From the NCBI GenBank assembly GCA_017466375.1, contig JAFTUH010000068.1:1-35755 (forward strand): 35,755 nucleotides of DNA, read 5' to 3'. The notes under the pieces were generated by a model. The model saw nothing but the letters and a program-made list of their open reading frames with translations. It made no database searches and had not been told where the DNA came from. A program made the position numbers and the translations under genes. Of this stretch, positions 25,544 to 33,794 are shown one piece after another. Numbering within the stretch: position 1 is the first letter of the stretch; every line of letters begins with the position of its first letter. The stretch comes from Clostridia bacterium (GTDB taxonomy: Bacteria; Bacillota; Clostridia; Oscillospirales; CAG-272).

Positions 25544-26479
25544 ATGGCAAAATACATACTCAAACGCATTGTGCGATCGCTCATCACCGTATCGATCGTT
25601 TTCTTCGTGGTCTTTATGCCGCTCCGGTTCATGCCGCTGAACGGCTACTTCCCCGATGAAATGATCAAGGAAACGGATGAGGCTACCCGTATGACGTATC
25701 TGCGGAATCTCGGTCTGCTCGATCACCCCCTCATCCAGCTCGGGCGATTCGTGAAGAATCTCTTCCGAGGCGATCTTGGTCGAAGCATTACCGTGTACGC
25801 CAAGGTACCGATCGCAACACTTCTCGTAGAGAAAATCCCCGTCACCGCGTTCCTCGGCTTCTGGTCGATGCTGCTCGGTATCGTCGCCGGTCTCGCCATG
25901 GGTCTGATGATGGTGCGATTCAAAGATAAACTCGGCGACACCCTCGGAAACGGATACATCATGATCGTCCGAGCGGTCCCCAGCCTGATTTATTTGTTCT
26001 TCATTCAAATATGGGTTTCAAAATGGTTTAATCTCCCCCTTGTGTATTACGACTACAAGCCGCTTTCGTGGATTCTTCCGATCGTCAGCCTGTCCCTCTC
26101 CAGCGTAGCGTGGTACGCCCTCTGGCTCAGACGCTTCATGGTGGATGAGGAAAACCAGGACTACGTCAAATTCGCCACTGTCAAGGGGCTTTCCAAAAAA
26201 GCCGTGCTCAAAAAGCACGTATTCCGCAACGCGATTATTCCGCTGTCCGCGTATCTGCCCAGCGATCTCTTAAACATCATCTCCGGCTCCCTCGTAATCG
26301 AGACGCTCTACGCCATTCCCGGCACGGGCGGTCTCCTCACCACGGCGATCAAAGAGCAGGACAATCCGCTGGTACAGGTGCTCGTTCTCATGTACGCGGT
26401 CGTATCCATCTTCGGCGTCTTCTTCGGAGATCTGCTGCTCGCGTTCGTTGATCCCCGCATCAAGCTGACAGAAGACTGA
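25544..26479 (+). CDS. Oligopeptide ABC transporter permease, DppB/OppB type
   Basis: This 311-aa permease has the normal size. TM1 is at about 8-28, and further helices lie between 90 and 300. The coupling loop is ENQDYVKFATVKGLSKKAVL near 197-216, followed by HVFRNAIIP and GSLVIETLYAIPGTGGL. The C-terminus is DPRIKLTED. ATG 25544 is chosen for AAAGGA at 8 bases; the in-frame ATG at 25460 would start before the attenuator hairpin. It forms the channel with the next gene product. Confidence 0.92.
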   Translation: MAKYILKRIVRSLITVSIVFFVVFMPLRFMPLNGYFPDEMIKETDEATRMTYLRNLGLLDHPLIQLGRFVKNLFRGDLGRSITVYAKVPIATLLVEKIPVTAFLGFWSMLLGIVAGLAMGLMMVRFKDKLGDTLGNGYIMIVRAVPSLIYLFFIQIWVSKWFNLPLVYYDYKPLSWILPIVSLSLSSVAWYALWLRRFMVDEENQDYVKFATVKGLSKKAVLKKHVFRNAIIPLSAYLPSDLLNIISGSLVIETLYAIPGTGGLLTTAIKEQDNPLVQVLVLMYAVVSIFGVFFGDLLLAFVDPRIKLTED

Positions 26480-26523
26480 CGTACCGCCCTCTTACAAACC
26501 AGAATACATAAACCGGAGTAATT

Positions 26524-27483
26524 ATGAACCGATCTGAACACAAACTGTGCAGCTTTCCGAAATCACTGGTACGTAACCAGGATTTGTTCGCCCCTGCCCC
26601 ATTCAATGCGGCGGAAAGTGAAAAAACAGGCGCATCGAACTATTCCTACTGGAAATCGACGCTGCGCACCTTCTTCAAATCCAAGGCGGTTGTCGCGCTG
26701 GTAGTGCTCGTTTGCGGAATTATCCTCATGAGCTTCCTCTATCCCGTCTTCTCCTCCGTTGATCCGACGAAGGTCTCCACCGATCGGCAGGACTGGAATC
26801 TCCGCCCAAGCCTCACGCATCTGTTTGGCACGGACGGTCTCGGCCGGGATATCTTTGCGCGCGCATGGTACGGCTGCCGCAACTCGTTCCTTCTGGCATT
26901 CTGTATCGCCCTCTCCGACGTCGGCATCGGTATGATTATGGGCGCGCTCTGGGGCTACAACAAAAAGCTGGACCCCATCATGATTGAGATCTACAATATC
27001 ATGACGAACGTTCCTTCGACCGTCTATCTCGTTTTGCTCGCGTACATCATGAACACGAGCTATCTGACGCTGTTTATCTCGATGGCGTCGCGCGGCTGGA
27101 TCGTGGAGGCGCGCTTCTTCCGCAACCGTATCCTCTCTATCCGCGATTCCGAATACAATATCGCATCGCAGTGTCTCGGTACGCCGATGCGCCGTATCGC
27201 TACCAGAAATATCATCCCGCACATCATCAACCTGATTATCATGGAAGCCGCTTTGTGCATCCCGTACTCCATCGGCTCTGAGGTATTCCTCGGCTTCGTC
27301 GGTGTCGGTATGCCCGTTGATGCAATCACGCTCGGCAACATGGTCAACCACGGACGCGGCTCCTTTACCCTGCATCCGTATCAGATGCTTCTGCCTGCCG
27401 CCGTCCTCTGCATTATCACCGTCGCGTTCTACGTCATCGGCAACAAGTTTGCGGATGCATCCGATCCGCGCAATCACGTGTGA
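26524..27483 (+). CDS. Oligopeptide ABC transporter permease, DppC/OppC type
   Basis: This 319-aa permease has normal family length. TM1 is at ~56-78, and [23 protein letters not shown] follows at ~98-120 after a short loop. This contrasts with the long insertion in the first operon. The coupling loop reads [21 protein letters not shown] near 213-233. CGGAG precedes the ATG. It is cotranscribed with the other permease and the double ATPase. Confidence 0.93.
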   Translation: MNRSEHKLCSFPKSLVRNQDLFAPAPFNAAESEKTGASNYSYWKSTLRTFFKSKAVVALVVLVCGIILMSFLYPVFSSVDPTKVSTDRQDWNLRPSLTHLFGTDGLGRDIFARAWYGCRNSFLLAFCIALSDVGIGMIMGALWGYNKKLDPIMIEIYNIMTNVPSTVYLVLLAYIMNTSYLTLFISMASRGWIVEARFFRNRILSIRDSEYNIASQCLGTPMRRIATRNIIPHIINLIIMEAALCIPYSIGSEVFLGFVGVGMPVDAITLGNMVNHGRGSFTLHPYQMLLPAAVLCIITVAFYVIGNKFADASDPRNHV

Positions 27484-27496
27484 GAGGAGAGGCAGA

Positions 27497-29611
27497 ATGA
27501 AAAAGAATCTGAAACAAGCCGAAGCCGCTTCGCAGCAGGTGCTTTCGCCCGAAGAGGCCGCAGAAAAAGAGGCTCTTCGCGCTTATGAATCGGAGATTCT
27601 GACGCAAAGTGCGCCGCATCACGCAGGTCCGTGTCTCCTCTCCGCAAGAGATGTCACGGTGAAATTCAACCTCCGCGGCAAGGAGCTGACCGCGATCCGC
27701 GGTGCCTCTCTTGACGTATATGAAGGCGAAACGCTCGCCATCGTGGGTGAATCCGGCTCGGGTAAATCCGTATTCACGAAAACCTTCGTCGGCATGCTGG
27801 ACAAAAACGGCCGCATCGACGGCGGTCAGCTCAATTTCCACGGCGAGGACATGGCGAAGTACACCAAGGAAGCCGAGTGGCTGAAGGTGCGCGGCAAAAA
27901 AATCGCCATGGTGTTCCAGGATCCCATGACGAGCCTCAACCCCGTCCGCACGATCGGTGAGCAGATCGCCGAAGTCATCATGTGGCATTTCGGCAAGACG
28001 CACGATGAGGCAAAGGCGGAAACGATCGAACTGCTCCGCAAGGTAGGTATTCACGATCCCGAGGCGCGCTACAAGCAGTACCCGGGCGAATTCTCCGGCG
28101 GTATGCGGCAGAGAGTCGTCATCGCTGTGGCCATCGCCTGCCGCCCCGAAATCCTCATCTGTGATGAGCCGACGACGGCTCTCGACGTAACCGTACAGGC
28201 GCAGGTGCTTGATCTAATCAAATCGCTTCAGAAAGAGTACAAGATGAGCGTCGTGTTCATCACGCACGATCTCGGTGTCGTCGCAAACGTAGCCGATTGG
28301 GTTGCCGTCATGTACGCCGGAAAGATCGTCGAATACGGCACGGTGCACGAGATTTTCAAAGCAGCAGAGCATCCGTACACAAAGGCACTGCTCCGCTCTC
28401 TCCCCCAGCTCGGCACGAAGGGACACGATCTGTACTCTATCCAGGGTACGCCGCCGAGCTTGTTCAAGGAAATCAAAGGCGACGCGTTTGCTCCGCGCAA
28501 CGCAGACGCCATGAAGATCGATTTTGAAGAAGAGCCGCCGATCTTCCCTGTCACCGACACGCACTGGGCACGCACGTGGCTCCTCTCCCCGCAGGCAGAG
28601 GTATATCGCGCCGAGCTTATCAAGCGGGAGGCGGAGCGCATGGATAACGCCGTGCCGGAAGCCCCGTTCAACTATAACGGTGCGGAGCCGCTGCTCCAGG
28701 TGCGCGATCTCTCCGTACAGTTCAAACTGAGCGGAAAGACGTTCAAAGCCGTTGACAACGTCAGTTTTGACATCTATAAGGGTGAAACGCTTTCCCTCGT
28801 CGGTGAGTCCGGATCGGGCAAAACGACGATCGGACGCGCCATCATGCGCATCTACACGAACAACGTGTCCGGCAAGGTCACGTTCAAGGGTGACCGGATC
28901 ACGGGCAAGCTCTCCCGCCATGAGAAAAAGAAGCTCCACATGGAGATGCAGATGATCTTCCAGGATCCTATGGCGTCGCTGAACGAGCGCGCAAAGGTGG
29001 ATTACATCATCTCCGAGGGACTTTACAACTATCATCTGTTCGAAAATGAAGAGGATCGCGTGGCAAAGGTCGAACGGATTCTCGAGGAGGTAGGACTCAC
29101 AAGCGAGTTCGTCTCCCGCTTCCCGCATGAGTTTTCGGGCGGTCAGCGACAGAGAATCGGCATCGCGCGTTCCCTCATTATGAATCCCGACTTTTTGGTC
29201 GCGGATGAGCCGATCTCCGCACTCGATGTCTCGATCCGTGCGCAGGTCATCAATCTGCTCAACAAGATGAAGAAGGAACGCTCGCTGACGTATCTGTTCA
29301 TCGCACACGATCTGTCCGCCGTACGCTTCATCTCCGACCACATCGCGGTAATCCACAAGGGACATCTTGTCGAGCTTGCCCCGTGCGAGGAGCTGTTTGC
29401 GCATCCGCTGCATCCGTACACGAAAGCACTGCTTTCCGCTGTTCCCCATCCTGATCCGGATGTGGAGCGGAACAAAAAGCTCCTGCACTACGATCCCGCC
29501 ATGCACGATTACAGCACGGATAAGCCGGTATGGGTGGAGATCACGCCCGGGCATTTCGTCTACGGAAACGATGCGGAAATCCGCGCGTACAGGCGCGAGC
29601 TTGAGCTGTAA
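27497..29611 (+). CDS. Fused oligopeptide ABC transporter ATPase (DppD-DppF in one chain)
   Basis: This 704-aa protein carries both nucleotide-binding domains. NBD1 has Walker A at 84-91, [10 protein letters not shown] near 140, signature FSGGMRQR at 199-206 and Walker B at 219-224. Its tail follows the cysteine-less AmiE pattern ([16 protein letters not shown]). NBD2 has Walker A at 436-443, signature FSGGQRQR at 547-554 and Walker B with ADEP at 569-572. The tail is AmiF-like ([21 protein letters not shown]). A linker of ~30 residues joins them, and a ~45-residue Ala/Glu-rich extension precedes NBD1. All motifs are intact, so a single chain could power the channel. GAGGAG precedes ATG 27497, which is preferred over an in-frame ATG inside the permease gene. 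Confidence 0.93.
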   Translation: MKKNLKQAEAASQQVLSPEEAAEKEALRAYESEILTQSAPHHAGPCLLSARDVTVKFNLRGKELTAIRGASLDVYEGETLAIVGESGSGKSVFTKTFVGMLDKNGRIDGGQLNFHGEDMAKYTKEAEWLKVRGKKIAMVFQDPMTSLNPVRTIGEQIAEVIMWHFGKTHDEAKAETIELLRKVGIHDPEARYKQYPGEFSGGMRQRVVIAVAIACRPEILICDEPTTALDVTVQAQVLDLIKSLQKEYKMSVVFITHDLGVVANVADWVAVMYAGKIVEYGTVHEIFKAAEHPYTKALLRSLPQLGTKGHDLYSIQGTPPSLFKEIKGDAFAPRNADAMKIDFEEEPPIFPVTDTHWARTWLLSPQAEVYRAELIKREAERMDNAVPEAPFNYNGAEPLLQVRDLSVQFKLSGKTFKAVDNVSFDIYKGETLSLVGESGSGKTTIGRAIMRIYTNNVSGKVTFKGDRITGKLSRHEKKKLHMEMQMIFQDPMASLNERAKVDYIISEGLYNYHLFENEEDRVAKVERILEEVGLTSEFVSRFPHEFSGGQRQRIGIARSLIMNPDFLVADEPISALDVSIRAQVINLLNKMKKERSLTYLFIAHDLSAVRFISDHIAVIHKGHLVELAPCEELFAHPLHPYTKALLSAVPHPDPDVERNKKLLHYDPAMHDYSTDKPVWVEITPGHFVYGNDAEIRAYRRELEL

Positions 29612-29614
29612 ACT

Positions 29615-30085
29615 ATGGCAAACAAGAACAAAGCACCGCTCACAGCCGCCGAGAAGCGCACGTACCGCCTCGTTCTTTTCAGACGTACGTTTTCTTATCT
29701 CGGCATCGGTTTGGTCGTCTCTGCCCTCGTAGGCGGCTTGTACGGCGATCGGATGCACTTTATCTGGGCACTGTGCGCCGTAGGAGCGATTCTGCTCGCG
29801 TTTGGCTGGTGGGAGTACCTGAAGGTAACGGAAACGCTTCGCTTTCTCTCCCGTAAAAAGGAGAAAAAAGCAAAGGTGCCGTTCGCGCTTCGCAAGGAAA
29901 AAGAACACCGATCGCACAAGCCTGCTTTTCTGCAGAAGGCGGAGGATTTTGAGGACGATCTAACACCGTATACCACCGCCGACGAGGAGATCTTCTCCGA
30001 AAAACGGCGGCAGTACGCGCTCGTTATCTCCCGCATGACGGCAGGCGCGATTCTTCTGATTCTGTCTTTCTTTATCCCGCAATAA
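29615..30085 (+). CDS. Small three-helix membrane protein of unknown function
   Basis: This 156-aa protein has two N-terminal transmembrane helices (about 27-45 and 49-67), a ~70-residue strongly basic then acidic cytoplasmic region, and a C-terminal helix at ~138-155 ending FFIPQ. The layout matches the DUF3899-like protein that closes the first transport operon, but sequence similarity is not evident by eye. It starts 3 bases after the ATPase stop, so it is part of the operon. Its function is unknown; an accessory role with the peptide importer is inferred from position only. Confidence 0.8.
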   Translation: MANKNKAPLTAAEKRTYRLVLFRRTFSYLGIGLVVSALVGGLYGDRMHFIWALCAVGAILLAFGWWEYLKVTETLRFLSRKKEKKAKVPFALRKEKEHRSHKPAFLQKAEDFEDDLTPYTTADEEIFSEKRRQYALVISRMTAGAILLILSFFIPQ

Positions 30086-30101
30086 ATTTGGAGGAACAAT
30101 T

Positions 30102-31241
30102 ATGATTCGTATACAGAACGGTATTCTGCACACCGTGGAGTGCGGATCCTTTGAGGTCGGCTACGTCGATGTCGAAAACGGAAAAATCGTGGGCTTCGGT
30201 GCCCTTGCCGATGCGCCTGCCTGCTCCGGCGAGATTTTTGACGCGGAGAGCGGATTCATCCTTCCCGGCATGATCGACGCACATTCCCATATCGGTATCT
30301 CCGAGGAGGGCGTACGCTGGGAGGGCGAGGACTGCAACGAAACAACGAATCCCGTCACCCCCGACATGCGCGTAATGGACGGCTTTTATCCGTTCGATAT
30401 CGCAATTCCGAAGGCACGCCGTGCCGGTATCACGACAGTCAACGCCTGTCCTGGCAGCACAAACGTAATTGGCGGACAGACAGCCGCCGTCAAGCTGTAC
30501 GGCAAGAATATTTCCGATATGGTCATCAAAACGCCTGCCGCCATGAAATGCGCGATGGGCGAGAATCCGAAGCGGAATTTCGGTGAATCGGGCGGATCAA
30601 CCCCGATGACGCGCATGGCGATCGCCGCGATCTTCCGCAAAACGATGATCGAAGCAAACAGATATCTCGCCAAAAAGGAAAAGGGCGAGGACGTATACGA
30701 TGCAAAATATGAAGCGCTGATTCCCCTGCTCAAGCGGGAGATCCCGATGCACGTCCACGCACACCGCAGTGACGATATTCTCACCGCGCTCCGTCTCGCC
30801 GAGGAATTCAACCTGCGCTGTGTCACCGTACACACGACAGGCGGCGCACCGATCATTGATGAGATCGCCCGCGCGGGCATCATGCCGATCGTCGGTCCGT
30901 GCATCGGTCCTGCAGGCAAGCCGGAAACGGTCGGCGGCAATCTTGCCATGTGCGCCGCGCTCGAAAAGGCAGGCGTGGAATTCGCACTGACGACGGATCA
31001 CGACGTTTGCGCGCTCTGGATGCTTCCGTATTTCGCTTCCCTCGCCGTTCGTGAGGGTCTGAGCGAGCAGGCGGCATTCCGCGCGATCACCCTGAACGGC
31101 GCGAAGGTCACGGGCATCGACGACCGCGTCGGCTCGATCAAAGTCGGTAAAGATGCGGACATCGTCGTGTACAGCGGACATCCGTTCCACTATCTGACGA
31201 AAACGAAGGCTGTCTTTATGGACGGCGTACGGGTCGACTGA
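30102..31241 (+). CDS. Metal-dependent amidohydrolase (imidazolonepropionase-like)
   Basis: This 379-aa amidohydrolase-superfamily enzyme has a small beta-sandwich formed by both termini around a TIM barrel. Metal-site residues are His61 and His63 (DAHSHIG), the HVHAH cluster at 217-221, His244 (VHTTGG) and Asp299 (TTDHD). A GENPKR motif at 153-158 marks a known subgroup of imidazolonepropionase-like hydrolases. No signal peptide is present. GGAGG precedes the ATG 16 bases after the membrane protein gene. The substrate is unknown. As it follows a peptide importer and precedes an aminoacylase-type peptidase, a cyclic or N-modified peptide is plausible. Confidence 0.9.
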   Translation: MIRIQNGILHTVECGSFEVGYVDVENGKIVGFGALADAPACSGEIFDAESGFILPGMIDAHSHIGISEEGVRWEGEDCNETTNPVTPDMRVMDGFYPFDIAIPKARRAGITTVNACPGSTNVIGGQTAAVKLYGKNISDMVIKTPAAMKCAMGENPKRNFGESGGSTPMTRMAIAAIFRKTMIEANRYLAKKEKGEDVYDAKYEALIPLLKREIPMHVHAHRSDDILTALRLAEEFNLRCVTVHTTGGAPIIDEIARAGIMPIVGPCIGPAGKPETVGGNLAMCAALEKAGVEFALTTDHDVCALWMLPYFASLAVREGLSEQAAFRAITLNGAKVTGIDDRVGSIKVGKDADIVVYSGHPFHYLTKTKAVFMDGVRVD

Positions 31242-31242
31242 T

Positions 31243-32403
31243 ATGAAAGAGCGTCTTCTTTCGGAAATTGACCGCGTTCTGCCTGAAGTGATCGCGATCC
31301 GCCGGCATCTGCACGCACATCCCGAGCTTTCGGGAGAGGAGCGCGAGACAATCGCGTACGTCTGCTCCGTTTTTGACGGGCACGGCATCCCGTATCGGGT
31401 ACTGCCGGACGGATACGGCATCGTCGCCGAGCTTGGTCATGGGGAGAAATGCATCGGCATCCGGGCTGAGCTGGATGCACTTCCGATCACGGAGGAGACA
31501 GGTCTGCCCTACGCTTCCGTGAATCCGGGCGTGTGCCACGCGTGCGGTCACGATATCCATCTTGCAGCGGCGATCGGGTTTCTTTTGCTCCTTAAGCCGC
31601 ATGAGGACGATCTGCCGTGCCGGGTACGCGTATTCTGCCAGCCGTCGGAGGAAACGGACGGCGGTGCCGCGCGAATGATCGCACACGGATGCATGGAGAA
31701 TCCCTCCGTCGGCGAGGTATACGGATTTCATGTGAATCCTGCCCTTCCCGTCGGTGCGGTCGAATATCTGCCCGGTGTGATGAACGCCGCTGTCACTGAT
31801 TTTGAACTGACGGTGCGCGGGAAATCCTGCCACGGCGCGCATCCCGAGGACGGCGCGGACGCAATCGTTGCCGCCGCCGCTGTCGTGACCGCCTTGCAGA
31901 CGGCTGTGGCAAGACGCCTTGCACCGACAACGCCTGCCGTTGTAACTGTTGGAACGATCTCCGGCGGCACGGCAAGCAACGTGATCGCGGGGGAGGTCGC
32001 CATGAGCGGCACGCTCCGCACCTTGGATATGGACACGATGCGTACTCTGCGCGAAGCGGTGACAGAGATCGCCAAGAACACCGCCGCCGGATTCGGTACG
32101 ACAGCGGAGATCGCTTACACAACGTGCTACCCTGCTCTTGTGAATGACAAAGCGCTGACCGAATCCTATTTCACGGTTGTTCGCAATCATCTCGGCACGG
32201 ATCACGTGATCCGCATGAGTGCCCCCAGTCTCGGCGCGGACGATTTCGCCTTTTTCGCTGAAGCCGCCGACGGCTGTTACTTCAACATCGGCTGCCGCGG
32301 AGAGGCGCAGGGGGATGAGCAAGTACTCCACAGCGCACGTCTCGCTCCCGATGAGGGATGCCTCAGAACGGCACTTGCCTGCCTTTGTCTGACAGTTCAA
32401 TAA
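31243..32403 (+). CDS. M20 family metallopeptidase/amidohydrolase (N-acyl amino acid hydrolase type)
   Basis: This 386-aa cytoplasmic enzyme has the M20D pattern. RRHLHAHPELSGEE is at ~20-33. The metal ligands are Cys101 and His103 in CHACGHDIH, the Glu pair in QPSEETDGGA at ~133-142 and His163 in GFHVNP. A LHSARLAPDEG segment near residue 365 supplies the last ligand. A dimerisation domain occupies ~180-290 (KSCHGAHPEDGADAI at its start). Family members hydrolyse N-acyl amino acids, amino-acid conjugates or short peptides. It starts one base after the amidohydrolase stop and ends the operon, so it probably processes imported material. Confidence 0.92.
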   Translation: MKERLLSEIDRVLPEVIAIRRHLHAHPELSGEERETIAYVCSVFDGHGIPYRVLPDGYGIVAELGHGEKCIGIRAELDALPITEETGLPYASVNPGVCHACGHDIHLAAAIGFLLLLKPHEDDLPCRVRVFCQPSEETDGGAARMIAHGCMENPSVGEVYGFHVNPALPVGAVEYLPGVMNAAVTDFELTVRGKSCHGAHPEDGADAIVAAAAVVTALQTAVARRLAPTTPAVVTVGTISGGTASNVIAGEVAMSGTLRTLDMDTMRTLREAVTEIAKNTAAGFGTTAEIAYTTCYPALVNDKALTESYFTVVRNHLGTDHVIRMSAPSLGADDFAFFAEAADGCYFNIGCRGEAQGDEQVLHSARLAPDEGCLRTALACLCLTVQ

Positions 32404-32406
32404 ACA

Positions 32407-32442
32407 AAAATCCGATGTGATATACACATCGGATTTTATTTT
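32407..32442 (+). terminator. Rho-independent terminator of the second transport operon
   Basis: A 13-bp perfect stem (32407-32419 with 32425-32437) encloses an ATATA loop and ends in TTTTATTTT. Confidence 0.92.
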
Positions 32443-32460
32443 CCGTTTTTATGCGCCCCC

Positions 32461-32489
32461 TTGCACCGCTTGTCGAAATATGGTATAAT
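32461..32489 (+). promoter_or_regulatory. Promoter of the small exported zinc-motif protein gene
   Basis: TTGCAC (32461-32466), a 17-bp spacer and TATAAT (32484-32489) preceded by an extended TGG. Confidence 0.85.
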
Positions 32490-32520
32490 ATAGTAAACTG
32501 AAACGAAAGGCGATGATCCT

Positions 32521-32868
32521 GTGAAAAAGGGCTTCTATGCTATACTTGCCGTTTTAATCATAGCCTCTTTACTCGGCGGATTTCTCGCACGGGAACGGAC
32601 GATCACCGTCAAGCCGAGACCGCTCGACGTTGTTACAAACGATCTCTCGACAAGAAGCGATCCGGATCAAAAAACGCCCGACGTGTCCGATACCGGCACG
32701 GCAGGCGATAAATTGTACATACTGAACACAAGCTCGAAAAAGGCGCATTCGCCGGACTGTTCGGGCGCCGCAACGATGAACGCGGACAACAGGCTCGAGT
32801 ACGTCGGCACGCTTGCGGAGCTCGCCGAGATGGGCTATGAGCCATGCGGCACGTGCAAACCGGACTGA
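32521..32868 (+). CDS. Small membrane-anchored or secreted protein with Ada-like zinc-binding motif
   Basis: This 115-aa protein begins with a GTG codon, preceded by AAAGG, and a signal/anchor helix at about 4-23. A polar linker (25-63) follows, then a conserved-looking module from YILNTSSKKAHSPDC to EPCGTC. His76, Cys80, Cys109 and Cys112 give HX3C-X28-CX2C, very close to the CX3C...CX2C zinc site of the Ada N-terminal domain. The same module occurs as a tail on some Firmicutes nucleases and ComEC-like proteins. Here it stands alone outside the membrane. The cargo or partner is unknown. The gene is convergent with the next, with no base between the stop codons. Confidence 0.8.
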   Translation: MKKGFYAILAVLIIASLLGGFLARERTITVKPRPLDVVTNDLSTRSDPDQKTPDVSDTGTAGDKLYILNTSSKKAHSPDCSGAATMNADNRLEYVGTLAELAEMGYEPCGTCKPD

Positions 32869-33507
32869 TTACACGTTGGCAGGCAAACGCGTGAGAAGTC
32901 CGTCCAGATGCTCCGTGCAGCCGATCTCCTCCAAGGTAAAGATCCCGTTTTCAAAAGAAACACGCGTAACGGAGGCGTTCGGCACCCACGCGGTATCCTT
33001 CATCGCAGCAAGATCGCCCGCAGACCAAAGCGTCGCAAGGGCGCGGATCGGCGTTGCGTGCGTCGCAATGACAACCGTTTTTCCGTCATATTCCCGCGCA
33101 ATCCTCTCAGCGGCGGCAAGAACACGCTCGGCAAGATGCGCCACACTCTCTCCATCCGTACACACGGCTCGTCCGATATCCGTTTTCCACACAGCGTATG
33201 CCGCGCTGTGTTTTTTCATGATCTCATCAAACAGCGCACCTTCCCAGGCACCTGCGAATATCTCACGGAAATCGGGCGCTTTGATGATCTCCAACCCGCG
33301 GGACGCAGCAAGCGGAACCGCCGTCTGATACGCACGCTTCAAATCGGACGCAAAGATCGCATCTACGTGAACATCCGCAAAGGCGGACGGAATGTGTGCC
33401 GCCTGGCTGTAGCCGAGCTCCGTCAGATCCACATCGTAATTCCCGGCAAAACGCTTCTCCCGGTTGGCTTCACTCTCTCCGTGACGGATGAAATACAGTA
33501 CTGTCAT
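32869..33507 (-). CDS. Histidine phosphatase family protein (phosphoglycerate mutase-like)
   Basis: This 212-aa protein has the RHGE motif with nucleophile His9, the SDLKRAYQTA segment with the second Arg, an acidic REIFAGAWEG segment near 81-90, and His in ATHATPIR near 147. All core catalytic residues are therefore present. It resembles cobalamin-pathway or broad-specificity phosphatases of this superfamily, and the substrate cannot be read. It lacks the PWW/WNCC signatures of the pair at 12240-14212, so it is a separate lineage. A GGAGG site lies 4 bases before the ATG, behind a short GCGGA-GAAA-TCCGC hairpin. Confidence 0.9.
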   Translation of the reverse strand: MTVLYFIRHGESEANREKRFAGNYDVDLTELGYSQAAHIPSAFADVHVDAIFASDLKRAYQTAVPLAASRGLEIIKAPDFREIFAGAWEGALFDEIMKKHSAAYAVWKTDIGRAVCTDGESVAHLAERVLAAAERIAREYDGKTVVIATHATPIRALATLWSAGDLAAMKDTAWVPNASVTRVSFENGIFTLEEIGCTEHLDGLLTRLPANV

Positions 33508-33547
33508 ATGCCCTCCGCGGATTTCTCCGCAATTCTCATATAATCAA

Positions 33548-33577
33548 AGAAAAACCCCGTCAAATGACGAGGTTTTT
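33548..33577 (-). terminator. Terminator of the tRNA-Arg gene
   Basis: Minus-strand AACCTCGTC pairs with GACGGGGTT (one mismatch) around an ATTT loop, followed by TTTC. It starts right after the tRNA 3' end. The plus strand also has six T, so it may act both ways. Confidence 0.75.
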
Positions 33578-33654
33578 TGGCCCGCCCTACAGGATTCGAA
33601 CCTACGACCCTCAGAATCGGAATCTGATACTCTATCCAGCTGAGCTAAGGGCGG
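33578..33654 (-). tRNA. tRNA-Arg (anticodon CCG)
   Basis: A 77-base cloverleaf on the minus strand. The acceptor stem CCGCCCT/AGGGCGG, discriminator G and encoded CCA are present. The D arm is GCTC-AGCTGGATA-GAGT. The anticodon stem TCAGA/TCTGA encloses the loop TTCCGAT, giving anticodon CCG for codon CGG. The T arm is GTAGG-TTCGAAT-CCTGT. Confidence 0.96.
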
Positions 33655-33666
33655 ATCAGCCTTATT

Positions 33667-33695
33667 ATTATACACCAAATCGACCGTCAATGCAA
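33667..33695 (-). promoter_or_regulatory. Promoter of tRNA-Arg
   Basis: On the minus strand TTGCAT (33695-33690), a 17-bp spacer and TATAAT (33672-33667), 12 bases from the mature 5' end. Confidence 0.85.
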
Positions 33696-33725
33696 TAGTT
33701 TTATAAATATTTTTTGCGCCGCGTA

Positions 33726-33754
33726 TTGATTCTCACGCCAAGTGGTGCTATAAT
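33726..33754 (+). promoter_or_regulatory. Promoter of the tsaE-tsaB-rpiB operon
   Basis: TTGATT (33726-33731), a 17-bp spacer and TATAAT (33749-33754) with extended TGC. The GTG start of tsaE lies 40 bases downstream. Confidence 0.85.
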
Positions 33755-33794
33755 AATTAAGTATGTATAACCGATGAAAGAAGGAGAGATTGCC

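Noticed and set aside
28214..29917. 567-codon antisense frame opposite the fused ATPase
   Set aside because: Shadow of the sense gene; it also runs across the start of the next real gene.
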